A stretch of DNA of 64,000 nucleotides. Origin: Candidatus Hydrogenedentota bacterium. GTDB taxonomy: Bacteria; Hydrogenedentota; Hydrogenedentia; Hydrogenedentales; CAITNO01. Shown here piece after piece: positions 35,139 through 44,217 of this stretch. A program made the translations under genes and the position numbers. Position 1 is the first letter of the stretch. Each line of letters begins with the position of its first letter. The DNA is taken from the NCBI GenBank assembly GCA_903893795.1, contig CAITNO010000015.1:1-64000 (forward strand), in the 5' to 3' direction. Below the pieces are notes generated by a model. It was not told where the DNA came from and did not search any database. It saw nothing but the letters and a program-made list of their open reading frames with translations.

Positions 35139-35429
35139 GGCATCATGCCTCCGGTTTATAACGGCCAAGCCCCCCTTCGGGGCGCTACTTCTGGGTGGAG
35201 TGAATGGTTTCACGCCTCGGACAAGTATTGATTGGGCTGTGACGGAATTTCAAACTAAACAGCGGATGCAGCGCGTGGGGGAGTTCCTGTTTCATTCACG
35301 CCTTGCCATGTCCACATGGCACAATTTCCTCCGCTGTGCCACAGGAGGGCACCCAGTATCTGGCTCAACAAGCGCCAGAGGGTCTCAGGAACAACGAGAC
35401 TGTCAGCGACAGCAGGAAGGATTGCGAAC

Positions 35430-37193
35430 ATGCTAGTCCAAGACCGGAGGACGTTCCTAAGGCTTGCCGGTGTCGCCGCCGTTGGCGCGGGACTGCCGGG
35501 ATATGCCGCCATGGAAGGCACCGGGGCGCCCAAGACAGACGGGGCCGCCAAAGAACCCGAAGCCGAAATCAGGGTTCGTGTGGAGGCCTCCCCGGACCCG
35601 CTTGTGACCCGGACCTTTGCCATTCTGAAGGACCGCATTCAGCAGCGCTGTTCCGCCAGGGTGGTGGAGGCGGCCACCGGCGCGCATCTCATTCTGGCGA
35701 CCGACAGCGGCCTGCCACACGACGCTTTCCGCATGGAGGAGGTTGACGGCGCGGTGCGCATCGCCGGAGGGTCTCCGCGCGGCCTGCTGTATGGGGTGGG
35801 AAAGTTCCTCCGCACCAGCCGCTACGACGGGGCCTTTCAGGCCTCGGCCTGGCGCGGAACCTCGGTGCCCCAGGGCTCCCTGCGCGGCATGTATTTCGCG
35901 TCGCATTTTCACAACTGGTATCACAGTGCCCCGGAGCCGGAGATTTCCCGCTACATGGAGGACCTTGCCCTTTGGGGGGTGAACGCCGTGATGGTCATCT
36001 TCCCCATGATCAACCTTCAGGACTGGAACGACCCGCAGGCCGAACCGGCCATGGCCATGGTACGCCAGTACGCCAAGACGGCCCGGGGGCTGGGGCTCCA
36101 GTTTGCCACCGGCATCAACAACACCATGTTCATCGGCGCGCCAAAAGGCATTCGGGCCACGCCGCTGCCGGACCCCACCCACCGGCGGGGCAACAGCGGT
36201 CATCCCATCTGCCCGAGCCATCCGGAGGGCCACACCTACCTCATGGACAATGCCCGCCAGCTTTTTGAGAAGCTGTCCGACGCCGGCCTCGACATCCTGG
36301 TCCACTGGCCCTATGACGAGGGCGGGTGTGCCTGCGAGAAATGCCAGCCCTGGGGCAGCAACGGCTATCTGAAACTGTCGCGCGACATGACAGAACTGGG
36401 CCGGAAGTATTTCCCAAACCTGAAATCAGTTCTCAGCACCTGGATGTTCGACACGCCGCCCGAAGGCGAGTGGCAGGGACTGACCGACGCATTGGCCCGG
36501 GAGAATGGGTGGGTGGACTACATCCTGGCCGATTCGCACGAGGACTTTCCGCGCTATCCGATCGATTCCGGCGTGCCCGGCAAACTGCCCCTGCTCAACT
36601 TTCCGGAAATCAGCATGTGGGGCAACTGGCCCTGGGGCGGTGTGGGCGCCCATCCCTTGCCTTCCCGGTTTCAGCGGCTGTGGGACCAGGTCAAGCAGGC
36701 CGTCCAGGGTGGATTTCCCTACAGTGAGGGCATCTATGAGGACATGAACAAGGCCGTCGTGGTGCAGTTCTACTGGGACCGGGACCGGACCGCGCGGGCA
36801 ACGCTGGAAGAATATAGCGCCTACGAGTACGGCTCAGGTGTGGCCGGGGACGTGATGGCCATTGTCGAGACACTGGAGAACTCGGCGGGATGTGCCCAGC
36901 GGAAAGAGCCTGTGGACACCGAGGCGGTGAAGCGCGCCTGCGAACTCGCCGAGAAGGTGAACGCCCGCCTGCCCGACTGGGCCAGGCAGAACTGGCGCTG
37001 GGAAATCCTGCGTTTGCGGACGGTGCTTGACCGGGAGCGTTTCGCCGGTGACGGACTGGAGACCCCTGCGGCCGAGGCCGCCATGACGCGCCTGATCGAG
37101 ATCTACCACTGCCAGATGGAGACGGACGACCCCTACCATCACCGGGTCAGGCCTCCGCTGAAGCGGGCCCTTTCCCGGCACGGTGAATACTGA
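35430..37193 (+). CDS. Exported GH20-like/alpha-glucuronidase-like family protein
   Basis: A 587-residue protein with a Tat-like start (VQDRRTFLRLAGVAAVG). Residues ~50-140 resemble the helper domain shared by GH20 and GH67 enzymes (GGSPRGLLYGVGKFLR). The following barrel contains WYHSAPEPEISRYMEDLALW, HWPYDEGGCACEKCQPWGS and ADSHEDFPRYPIDSG. The cysteine cluster CACEKC echoes YCHCPQC in the DUF4838 protein at 4512, so the two are likely distant relatives. Substrate unknown. AAGGA lies eight bases before the ATG. It is divergent from the isomerase gene. Confidence 0.72.
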   Translation: MLVQDRRTFLRLAGVAAVGAGLPGYAAMEGTGAPKTDGAAKEPEAEIRVRVEASPDPLVTRTFAILKDRIQQRCSARVVEAATGAHLILATDSGLPHDAFRMEEVDGAVRIAGGSPRGLLYGVGKFLRTSRYDGAFQASAWRGTSVPQGSLRGMYFASHFHNWYHSAPEPEISRYMEDLALWGVNAVMVIFPMINLQDWNDPQAEPAMAMVRQYAKTARGLGLQFATGINNTMFIGAPKGIRATPLPDPTHRRGNSGHPICPSHPEGHTYLMDNARQLFEKLSDAGLDILVHWPYDEGGCACEKCQPWGSNGYLKLSRDMTELGRKYFPNLKSVLSTWMFDTPPEGEWQGLTDALARENGWVDYILADSHEDFPRYPIDSGVPGKLPLLNFPEISMWGNWPWGGVGAHPLPSRFQRLWDQVKQAVQGGFPYSEGIYEDMNKAVVVQFYWDRDRTARATLEEYSAYEYGSGVAGDVMAIVETLENSAGCAQRKEPVDTEAVKRACELAEKVNARLPDWARQNWRWEILRLRTVLDRERFAGDGLETPAAEAAMTRLIEIYHCQMETDDPYHHRVRPPLKRALSRHGEY

Positions 37194-37253
37194 AATCAGG
37201 CGGACCTATGAATCAGTCCGCTCCTCCAGTTTGTTGCGCTTTATGCCGACGCA

Positions 37254-38279
37254 TCAGTTTGCTTTGAACAGTGCCATGATTCTGGCCAAGCCCGCGTTGA
37301 CGGGCTGGATGCCCGGGTACTTGACAAAGTCAACGTGCCCGTCCATATACAGCACATTGCATCCGCCGGGGATGTGGTTGAAAAGGGTTGCCGTGCCCGC
37401 GGTGCCCAGATCGTCAAACATGACGAAAATGGAGCTCTGCGCGCTTGTGGACGACCCCGGATTGTTGATGTCCGTGATCATGAAGCGCTCAATGCCCTCC
37501 TTGAGCCGGTACACCGTGCCGCCGTGGCCATTGCCGTAGCTGACACCGTTCTGGCCGACGAGGTAAGAGCCGCTCGCATCATTGTCAACGGCATTGTTCA
37601 CCAGTGAAGCGCCGCTCTGACTGGGATTGCCCAGCGCCCCGGCGACCGCCGGATTCCCCAGGCCCATCTGCACAATTGCCAGCGCCAACTGGGCCGGAAC
37701 CAGGGCGTCGTTGGGGATCAGGCCGCCGAGCAGGGAAGCCGCCATGGACACATAACACTGCGACGCAGGCAGGAAATCTTTCTCGTCCATGAGGTCCAGC
37801 AGCCAACCCAGATAGACATAGCTTGCGTCGATGTCATTGACGCCGTTGCCCCCGCCCAAATGATAACCAAGGTGCCACATACCCTTGCGGAGGCCCAGTC
37901 CGGGTATGTCTGAGTCCCTCAGGGTGTCAATCTTGTCACTTGCGTCCGACGGGCAGATGACGATGGAGGGGTCTGTGAGGTACTCAGGATAGATCGCCGT
38001 CACTCTCGGGCCCGCCGCCGCATAGAGCTCCCATTTACCCCCGGCATTGGGATCCTGGTTTTGCGCGACCTCTAGTTCCATGGGCGGGTACTTCCCGCCG
38101 GGCGACTCGTTCGTGTACATCTTGTACACCAGCCCCCATTGCTTGAGGTTGTTGGCGCAACTGGAGCGTCGCGCGGCCTCGCGCGCCCGGGCCAGGGCCG
38201 GCAGCAGGATGGCGGCCAGAATGCCAATAATGGCAATCACGACCAACAGTTCAATCAGCGTGAATCCAAGTTTCTTCAT
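37254..38279 (-). CDS. Prepilin-like protein with type II secretion N-terminus and H-X9-DG ending
   Basis: A 341-residue protein. The N-terminus [20 protein letters not shown] is a class III signal peptide processed by prepilin peptidase, and a hydrophobic helix follows. [20 protein letters not shown] and the C-terminal [16 protein letters not shown] match the large paralogous families of planctomycete-like bacteria. These proteins form pilus or pseudopilus fibres or surface coats; the exact role is not known. AGAGGG seven bases before the ATG supports the start, and a near-consensus promoter lies upstream. Confidence 0.9.
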   Translation of the reverse strand: MKKLGFTLIELLVVIAIIGILAAILLPALARAREAARRSSCANNLKQWGLVYKMYTNESPGGKYPPMELEVAQNQDPNAGGKWELYAAAGPRVTAIYPEYLTDPSIVICPSDASDKIDTLRDSDIPGLGLRKGMWHLGYHLGGGNGVNDIDASYVYLGWLLDLMDEKDFLPASQCYVSMAASLLGGLIPNDALVPAQLALAIVQMGLGNPAVAGALGNPSQSGASLVNNAVDNDASGSYLVGQNGVSYGNGHGGTVYRLKEGIERFMITDINNPGSSTSAQSSIFVMFDDLGTAGTATLFNHIPGGCNVLYMDGHVDFVKYPGIQPVNAGLARIMALFKAN

Positions 38280-38309
38280 GTCAGTACCCTCTTGTTGCTG
38301 GTGTAAAGT

Positions 38310-38338
38310 ACAATATCTCAAAGTTTCAAAAATGTCAA
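38310..38338 (-). promoter_or_regulatory. Strong sigma-70 promoter of the prepilin-like gene
   Basis: On the minus strand a perfect TTGACA (38333-38338) is 17 bases from TATTGT (38310-38315). The predicted start is about 25 bases before the ATG. The spacer is AT-rich. This is among the best promoters in the window and suggests high expression. Confidence 0.75.
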
Positions 38339-38568
38339 AGGGTATCGTTTGCTCCGCGCGACAGATGCCGAAAGTCCGCTGCCAATGGGAAAAACGCGGC
38401 TTCCACGGGGCTGACAGTGGGGCGAATTCAAACCCGATGACAGCACGCACGGGAGGGCTTTCCGCCGCGGAGGCACGGCATTCGGTTGCGCCCGGAGGGA
38501 GTGTCTGCATAGAATGGCTCCATGGGTGCCGGTTCTTTCTTCCGGCATAGAGATATAAAGGGTGGATT

Positions 38569-39660
38569 GTGGCGTTTTCATCTTCGATAGTGCATGTGCC
38601 CCTCGGTGACCGGGCCTATGACATTCACATTGGCGTGGATGACCTGTCGCCCTTGCGCGACGCGCTGGGCCGCATAGGCCGGGGCGCGGTGGGTTTGGTG
38701 ACCGACAGCACCGTTGGGCCGCTTTATGCGGCGCGGGTGGAGGCGGAGATCGCGGCGGCGGGCCGCCGCGTGGTGACCCACGTGATGCCCGCGGGCGAGG
38801 CGGGAAAGCAACTGGAGCGCATCAGCGAGATCTGCGGCGCCTTCCTGACGGGTGGACTGGACAGGTCCAGCGTGGTCGTTGCGCTGGGCGGCGGCGTGGT
38901 GGGTGACGTGGCCGGATTCGCCGCGTCGGTTTTCATGCGCGGTGTGCCCTTCATCCAGATCCCCACGACGATTGTGGCCCAGGTGGATTCGAGCGTGGGC
39001 GGCAAGACGGGGGTGAACCACCCGCTGGGCAAGAACACCATCGGCGCCTTTCACCAGCCCGCGGCGGTGGTCATCGACATGGGCATGCTGCGCACGCTGC
39101 CGCCGCGCGAACTGCGCGCGGGCATGGCCGAGGTGATCAAGCACGGCGTCATCGCCGATACGGAATTGTTTGAATACCTGGAGAGCAATGCGGAGCCGGT
39201 GCTGCGGGGCGATCTGGACGCGCTGCGCACGCCCGTGCTGCGCTCCTGCGAGATCAAGGCGGCGGTGGTGGCCGAGGACGAGCACGAAAACGGACGCCGC
39301 GCCGATTTGAACTACGGGCACACCTTCGGCCATGCCATCGAGACGGCGAGCCACTACGAGCGTTTCCTGCACGGCGAGGGGGTGGCGTTGGGCATGTGCG
39401 CCGCAGGCGCGCTGGCAAGGGATCTGGGACTGGTTGACGACGCGTTTACCGCCCGGCAGGAGGCGTGCATCGCGGCCTACGGACTGCCTGTGCGCTGGCC
39501 CGAGATGCCGGTGGAGGAAACGCTTGCGGCCATGAAGACCGACAAAAAGGCGCGCGCGGGCACGCTGAAGTTTGTGCTGGCGACGCGGATGGGCGCGGTG
39601 GTTCACCGCACCGATGTGACACCCGAAGCGGTGCGCGCCGCACTGGAGACACTGCGCTGA
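38569..39660 (+). CDS. aroB: 3-dehydroquinate synthase
   Basis: A 363-residue cytoplasmic enzyme that converts DAHP to 3-dehydroquinate, step two of the shikimate pathway, using NAD+ and Zn2+. Key segments are [40 protein letters not shown], the zinc-ligand regions [20 protein letters not shown] and HGEGVALGM. Length is usual for the family. It starts with GTG; AAGGG lies nearby. It begins a short plus-strand run with a TPR protein and an unknown protein. Confidence 0.96.
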   Translation: MAFSSSIVHVPLGDRAYDIHIGVDDLSPLRDALGRIGRGAVGLVTDSTVGPLYAARVEAEIAAAGRRVVTHVMPAGEAGKQLERISEICGAFLTGGLDRSSVVVALGGGVVGDVAGFAASVFMRGVPFIQIPTTIVAQVDSSVGGKTGVNHPLGKNTIGAFHQPAAVVIDMGMLRTLPPRELRAGMAEVIKHGVIADTELFEYLESNAEPVLRGDLDALRTPVLRSCEIKAAVVAEDEHENGRRADLNYGHTFGHAIETASHYERFLHGEGVALGMCAAGALARDLGLVDDAFTARQEACIAAYGLPVRWPEMPVEETLAAMKTDKKARAGTLKFVLATRMGAVVHRTDVTPEAVRAALETLR

Positions 39661-39702
39661 TACTGAAACAGGCGGCCGGGCCGCCGGGAAAGGATGCAAC
39701 CC

Positions 39703-40539
39703 ATGCCTTTTGGTGGTGAGAACGCCGAAAGTTATTATGATGAGGGGCTGACCGCCGCCATGAAGGGTGAGACGGAAACGGCGATGGAGCATTTTTCGAA
39801 GGCGCTCCAGATGGACCCCTCGCTGAACGCCGCGGCATACCAAATCGGCCGCTGCCAGTTGCGCCTGGGCCAGGCCCAGCATGCGGTGCAGACGCTGGCC
39901 GGCGTGCTCACGAAAATGCCGCGCATGACCGCGGCGCGCAGTGAACTGGCCTATGCGCATCTGCTGGTCGGCCATACGGAACAGGCGCGCAAACTCTTTG
40001 GCGAGGCGCTGGATGAAAAACCCGACCAGCCGGCCGCCATCCTGGGACTCGGCTACTGCGCCTTCCAGCAGGCCCAATGGGACACGGCGATGGCGCTGGC
40101 CGACCGCGTCATGGGCGGCTCGGGCGCCGAGCATTTTGAGTCCCTGTTCTTGTCAGGCCGTGCGGCGCACATGCGCAAGGCGCGCGAACTCGCCATGGCC
40201 CGGCTGCAGGCGGCCGACGAACTGCTCAACCAGATGATCGAAACCAGCCCCAACCAGCCCGAGGGCTTCTATCTGCGCGGCCAGATCCATTTTCTGACAG
40301 GCGAATACGTGAAGTCGCTGGACAGTTTCCGATCCGCTGAAACCCGCACGCTGCCGAACAGGCACTACTGCGCCTATCACGAGCATTTTGAACTGCTGGA
40401 CGTGCTCGCGGGGCAGGGTTGGTGCATGCGGCAGATGGGAAATGAGGCGGCCTCCAAAGAGATTGGCCGGCGCATCCTTGAAATAAAGCCGAACAGCAGA
40501 CGCGGCCTGCGCCTGACGGGCGGGGCCGCCGCGGAGTGA
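39703..40539 (+). CDS. Tetratricopeptide repeat protein
   Basis: A 278-residue helical protein with about five TPR units (for example ESYYDEGLTAAMKGETETAM, AAYQIGRCQLRLGQAQHAVQ, AILGLGYCAFQQAQWDTAMA). TPR arrays bind partner proteins. No signal peptide or enzymatic domain is seen. AAAGG is nine bases before the ATG at 39703; an ATG at 39694 is too close. It lies between aroB and an unknown gene, eight bases from the latter, so the pair probably works together. Confidence 0.8.
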   Translation: MPFGGENAESYYDEGLTAAMKGETETAMEHFSKALQMDPSLNAAAYQIGRCQLRLGQAQHAVQTLAGVLTKMPRMTAARSELAYAHLLVGHTEQARKLFGEALDEKPDQPAAILGLGYCAFQQAQWDTAMALADRVMGGSGAEHFESLFLSGRAAHMRKARELAMARLQAADELLNQMIETSPNQPEGFYLRGQIHFLTGEYVKSLDSFRSAETRTLPNRHYCAYHEHFELLDVLAGQGWCMRQMGNEAASKEIGRRILEIKPNSRRGLRLTGGAAAE

Positions 40540-40546
40540 CCGGGCC

Positions 40547-41218
40547 ATGAGCGACCTGAACATGCAGCTTGTCCGGGAGTTCTTTGAACTCAACCGGTTC
40601 TACGTGCTGCCGCACTGGCAGTGCGAGGAGGTTTCGCACTCCAGCGAGAACACCTCGCTGCTCTTCGTGGAGCGCGCCCAAACCGAGGCCGGTGTGGAGC
40701 CCGAATTCCTGCTGCGCCCGGCGGACCTTCCGGGGGTGCGCCGCGCCGTGGTTGAGGTGCGGGCATGGCATGCGGACCGCGTCTATCCGTCCACCATCGA
40801 CGGCAACCCGGTGCTGGGCCACGTGGCTTCGCAGGAAATGCGCGACCTCGCGGAGACGGTGTTCGGCGCGGCCGAATTCAAAACCATCTTGGTGGTGTCC
40901 GAGTTTTCCGCCGCCCCCTTGGTGCGGGCGCGGGCGCTGCAGATGCTCCAGGGTTTCGGCATCAGCCACGTGCTGGAGTTTCCAACCATCCTGGCGGATC
41001 TGCTCGACGGCGTCAGCGTAAACGGCAACTACGCCCCGTCGCAGACTCTGCAAACCCTTCGCCTGATGAAGCGGTACAGCTTTGTCCGCCGCCAGCAGAT
41101 GGAACTTTCCTTCCCGGCGGCGGGCTCTCCGGAGTCCGCCCCCCGCGCGGCCCGCTCACGCCCGCGCGTGGAAACCGTCGAAAGCCCGGAGGGAGAGGGG
41201 GAGACCCCGTTCGACTGA
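40547..41218 (+). CDS. Hypothetical protein downstream of the TPR gene
   Basis: A 223-residue protein I do not recognise. It has a compact alpha/beta region (FFELNRFYVLPHWQCEE; VRRAVVEVRAWHADRVYP; ILVVSEFSAAPLVRARAL; GISHVLEFPTILADLLDGV) and then a disordered Pro/Arg/Glu-rich tail. LVVSEFSA and the mixed fold recall restriction-endonuclease-like or receiver-like layouts, but no catalytic motif is clear. It starts seven bases after the TPR stop and ends at a strong terminator, so it is the last gene of the aroB operon. Confidence 0.6.
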   Translation: MSDLNMQLVREFFELNRFYVLPHWQCEEVSHSSENTSLLFVERAQTEAGVEPEFLLRPADLPGVRRAVVEVRAWHADRVYPSTIDGNPVLGHVASQEMRDLAETVFGAAEFKTILVVSEFSAAPLVRARALQMLQGFGISHVLEFPTILADLLDGVSVNGNYAPSQTLQTLRLMKRYSFVRRQQMELSFPAAGSPESAPRAARSRPRVETVESPEGEGETPFD

Positions 41219-41235
41219 ACCCCGACGAAAATACG

Positions 41236-41285
41236 AACGCGGCGACAGCGGGACAGTTCTCCCGCAGCCGCCGCGTTGATTTTTT
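41236..41285 (+). terminator. Rho-independent terminator of the aroB-TPR operon
   Basis: A 17-base stem with few mismatches (41236-41252 with 41261-41277; core AACGCGGCG and CGCCGCGTT) is followed by GATTTTTTG. It stands between the convergent unknown gene and the ferredoxin gene. The T-run is on the plus strand, so it mainly serves the plus-strand operon. Confidence 0.85.
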
Positions 41286-41296
41286 GTCTCTCAGGA

Positions 41297-41473
41297 TCAG
41301 TCGAGCGAAAGCGCTCCGGTCGGGCAAACATCGACACAGGCGCCGCAGTCGGCGCAGGTCTCGTCGTTGACCACGGCTTTGCCTTCGTCATTCATCTCGA
41401 TCGCCTCGGTCGGGCACTCGCTTACGCAGTCGCCGCAACCCGCGCACAGATCCACATCAACCTTTGCCGCCAT
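41297..41473 (-). CDS. 2[4Fe-4S] ferredoxin
   Basis: A 58-residue electron carrier. Two cluster motifs are complete: CAGCGDCVSECP (C10, C13, C16, C20) and CADCGACVDVCP (C40, C43, C46, C50). The chain is acidic as usual for clostridial-type ferredoxins and supplies low-potential electrons to cytoplasmic redox enzymes. AGGAGG lies eight bases before the ATG at 41473. The partner enzyme is not encoded nearby. Confidence 0.95.
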   Translation of the reverse strand: MAAKVDVDLCAGCGDCVSECPTEAIEMNDEGKAVVNDETCADCGACVDVCPTGALSLD

Positions 41474-41731
41474 GAAATCGTCCTCCTGTTAGAGACTTGT
41501 TTTGTGTTGGGACCACCCGCCGGCAGGGCGGACTAAGACCACTCAACTCTGGACTATAGTATCCCACATTTATTCCCGCCGATGCCAGCACCCAGCCAAA
41601 TTTCTGTTAAGGCCGTCTAACTTGGGCTGTCACAAGCGGTCTTTCAGGCCCATAGACCAGCGCGCCGGGCAGGGCGTTTCACCGGTGGGGGACAACATGC
41701 TAAACTTCCCCATCCCAAGGAATCCACCATC

Positions 41732-42181
41732 ATGCTCAAGAAACTGGTTGACCTGCTTCATGGCACCACCGTCAAAGAGGACCCAATACGGCTGGTGCAG
41801 CGCGCCGCCTGCGTGCTGCTCCTTGAGATGGCCGATGCCGACAACCTATTGCTGGAAAACGAGTTGGCGGAGGTGAGGCGGGCGGTGATGAAACGGTTCG
41901 GGCTGGACGCGGAGACGGCGCGCGACCTGATCGAGGAATCTGAGGCGGTGCGCAGCGAGAGCTACGACCTGTGGCAGTTTGCCCGGACCATCAACGAATC
42001 GCTGTCGGTGGACGAGAAGACGGGCCTGATGGAGGACATCTGGCGGGTGATCTATGCCGACGGACGGCTTCAGGACCATGAAGACCATTTGGCCCACAAA
42101 CTGATGGACCTGCTGCGGCTGAACCACCCGCAGTTTATCGCGGCAAAACTCAAGGTCCTGGCCGAGACCCGGACCGGATAG
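41732..42181 (+). CDS. TerB-like (tellurite-resistance TerB domain) protein
   Basis: A 149-residue helical protein. RAACVLLLEMADADNLLLENE, RDLIEESEAVRSESYDLWQF and LMEDIWRVIYADGRLQDHED repeat the acidic metal-binding pattern of TerB domains. The domain is found in stress and surface systems; resistance to tellurite is not implied. AAGGA lies about ten bases before the ATG. It stands alone upstream of purN. Confidence 0.82.
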   Translation: MLKKLVDLLHGTTVKEDPIRLVQRAACVLLLEMADADNLLLENELAEVRRAVMKRFGLDAETARDLIEESEAVRSESYDLWQFARTINESLSVDEKTGLMEDIWRVIYADGRLQDHEDHLAHKLMDLLRLNHPQFIAAKLKVLAETRTG

Positions 42182-42321
42182 ACAGGGTTTTCCAGGGGGC
42201 ATCGAAGTCCGGGAGGGCTGCCCGCCGTCAAACGCCCGGGAGGACGGTTGCAATTCCCCGGAAAACAGGCAAGCCCTGCGGGCTCCCTGCTACAATAGTC
42301 CATCATTGAAGGAGGCCTGCC

Positions 42322-42936
42322 ATGCCGATTCGTCTTGCCGTGCTGCTGTCCGGAAGCGGCACCACACTGCAAAACATCATCGACCGCATTGGCTGCGGTG
42401 AAGTGGACGCGACCGTTGCGGGCGTCATTTCATCGCGGGCAGGCGTGTTTGGACTGGAACGCGCCCGGAAGTGCGACATTCCCACGCTGGAGGTTGTGCG
42501 CAAGAAATTCGCCACCCGCGAGGGCTTCAACACGGCACTTTGGGAGGCCATTCGCGGGTTCTCGCCCGATCTGGTCGTGCTCGCGGGCTTCATGTCGCTC
42601 ATCGACGTGCCGTCGGACTTTCAGAACCGCATCATCAACGTGCATCCCGCGCTCATCCCCGCCTTTTGCGGCCATGGCATGTACGGCCACCACGTGCACG
42701 AGGCCGTCATCAACTACGGCGCCAAAGTGAGCGGCGCCACCGTGCATTTCGTGGACAACGAATATGACCACGGCCCCATCATCCTGCAAGGGACGGTGCC
42801 CGTGCTCGACGGTGACACGGCCGACACGCTCGCGGAGCGGGTGCAGGCGCTGGAGCGCGAACTGTACCCCCAGGCGATTCAACTGTTCGCCGAAGGACGC
42901 TTGCAGGTCGCGGGACGGCGGGTGCTCGTTCACTGA
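42322..42936 (+). CDS. purN: Phosphoribosylglycinamide formyltransferase
   Basis: A 204-residue cytoplasmic enzyme that transfers the formyl group of 10-formyl-THF to GAR, step three of purine synthesis. LLSGSGTTLQNIID binds phosphate, and the catalytic Asn-His-Asp are visible in INVHPALIPAF and FVDNEYDHGPII. The length fits. AAGGAGG six bases before the ATG is clear. No other purine gene is in the window. Confidence 0.94.
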   Translation: MPIRLAVLLSGSGTTLQNIIDRIGCGEVDATVAGVISSRAGVFGLERARKCDIPTLEVVRKKFATREGFNTALWEAIRGFSPDLVVLAGFMSLIDVPSDFQNRIINVHPALIPAFCGHGMYGHHVHEAVINYGAKVSGATVHFVDNEYDHGPIILQGTVPVLDGDTADTLAERVQALERELYPQAIQLFAEGRLQVAGRRVLVH

Positions 42937-43116
42937 GCAAGACCCGGTGGGTATGCGGGTATGGAGGGAACAGCGTTACAATTCTCATGCCGCTGCCGCT
43001 TGCGGAACTTGCGTATGGGACCGGCATACAGGCAAGGCGTCACGGTGATGAGTGTCGCCGTGCCGAACAGCGGCAACAACACGCAGCACCTTGGATCACA
43101 CCACGCCCCGGGGGAT

Positions 43117-43157
43117 GGTGCGTTTCATGGCGCTTTGCGCCATTTCACGCACCCTAC
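43117..43157 (+). repeat. 41-bp GGTGCG...CGCACCCTAC hairpin repeat
   Basis: Copy of the family also present at 56329, 56446, 57295, 57592 and 57681. It begins GGTGCGTTTC, has the inner stem GGCGC/GCGCC and ends CGCACCCTAC. It is the only complete copy outside the phage-type cluster. Confidence 0.8.
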
Positions 43158-43168
43158 GTTCTGAATTG

Positions 43169-43212
43169 CACGGAAAAAGGCATAAGAAATTTTGACATGG
43201 ATGTACAGGATG
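43169..43212 (-). repeat. Second copy of the ATCCTGTAC...TTCCGTG repeat
   Basis: Read on the minus strand it gives CATCCTGTACATCC, ATGTC and CTTATGCCTTTTTCCGTG, matching 7094-7147 with a short deletion. It abuts the 41-bp hairpin repeat, so repeats of different families have accumulated at one site. Confidence 0.65.
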
Positions 43213-43311
43213 CACGGGAGATAGCAAAGGAGGAAAGTCGCTCTCCCGATTCAAGTAAGGTGCCGATATAAGAAACAAGTCTACTTCGGCAACGTTGCGC
43301 CCTGTTTCGTA

Positions 43312-43980
43312 TTACAAGATAGAAGAAGCTTCCACGCCATCATGCGCACCCCGCCATGGGAGGTCGTTTCGGCGAAACGCTGGATATTGGTCGCCCGGCA
43401 ACGGTGCGGGCTCGCGAAGCAACTGCCCAATCAGTTCCTCCATGACACGCGTTCCGCCCGCCCCCTGCCATTCCAGTTCACCGACCCAGTACGCGCGCAC
43501 GTGTCCCCGCTTGTCGACAAGATATACGGTCGGCCACATTTGCTGCTGCCAGCGTTTCCAGTTGGCGGCTTTTCCGTCGATAAGCAAGGGGTAGGTCATC
43601 CCCTGCTTCTTTGCCTCTTCTGCCGTGTTTGCAGGGTTCTTTTCCTTCTCCGTCTCGGGGGTGTGAATGCCGATGACAGTGAACGGCAGACCCTCGCCCA
43701 TTTGCTGCCATTTCGTGTAGACGGGCAGGTTTTTCTTGCAGTTTCCACAGCCAAAGGCATAGAAGTGGACGGCATAAACGCGACCCCGCTCAAAAGTCTC
43801 CGGTTTTCCGCCGGTATTGAGCCAGTCGGCGCTTGTGCCGATGAGGGCCGGTGCGGGAAGGTCCAACAAGACGAGCGGTTTTGGTTTTTCCTGCATTTGA
43901 GCGTGGGGAACGGGACATACAGTTGCCATGAATGCGAGGAACAGTGCGCCTGCACGGGCAAGAGGTTTGACGAACATCAT
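43312..43980 (-). CDS. Exported TlpA-like thioredoxin-fold protein
   Basis: A 222-residue protein with a signal peptide (about 1-27). The redox motif is CGNC in HFYAFGCGNCKKNLPVY, followed by TVIGIHTPETEKEKN and the cis-Pro region MWPTVYLVDKRGHV. TlpA-like proteins reduce or oxidise exported thiols, for example in cytochrome c maturation. The Gly-Asn between the cysteines is not the common Pro pair, so potential is hard to guess. AAAGGA nine bases upstream supports the ATG at 43980. It is divergent from the RraA gene. Confidence 0.85.
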   Translation of the reverse strand: MMFVKPLARAGALFLAFMATVCPVPHAQMQEKPKPLVLLDLPAPALIGTSADWLNTGGKPETFERGRVYAVHFYAFGCGNCKKNLPVYTKWQQMGEGLPFTVIGIHTPETEKEKNPANTAEEAKKQGMTYPLLIDGKAANWKRWQQQMWPTVYLVDKRGHVRAYWVGELEWQGAGGTRVMEELIGQLLREPAPLPGDQYPAFRRNDLPWRGAHDGVEASSIL

Positions 43981-44105
43981 GGTACTGCATCCTTTCATGA
44001 TTGGTCATAACCGGAACATGGGCCGACTCGGGCTTTATTTCCGGCGGTCCCGCCGCGCAGCACCGGCTCTGCCGCCGCCATCGGTCCGCTTTGGCGGGCT
44101 CCCCT

Positions 44106-44135
44106 TTGCGCCCGGCCTCGTTCGGGGTGTATAAA
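44106..44135 (+). promoter_or_regulatory. Probable promoter of the RraA-family gene
   Basis: TTGCGC (44106-44111) and TATAAA (44130-44135) are separated by 18 bases. The predicted start is about 75 bases before the ATG at 44218. Confidence 0.4.
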
Positions 44136-44217
44136 GTTTGGTCATTGGAGAACTTCAGACCCGCCGGTTTGAATGGCCGCAACCTGACTTGTCCGCACAC
44201 CTGCAAGGAGCGTCCCA

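Larger units (their letters stand above)
42937..43311. other. 375-base gap made of dispersed repeats
   Basis: Contains the 41-bp hairpin repeat at 43117-43157 and, directly after it, an inverted copy of the ATCCTGTAC repeat at 43169-43212. The rest shows no gene with a ribosome-binding site. The neighbours purN and the TlpA-like gene converge here. Confidence 0.5.
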
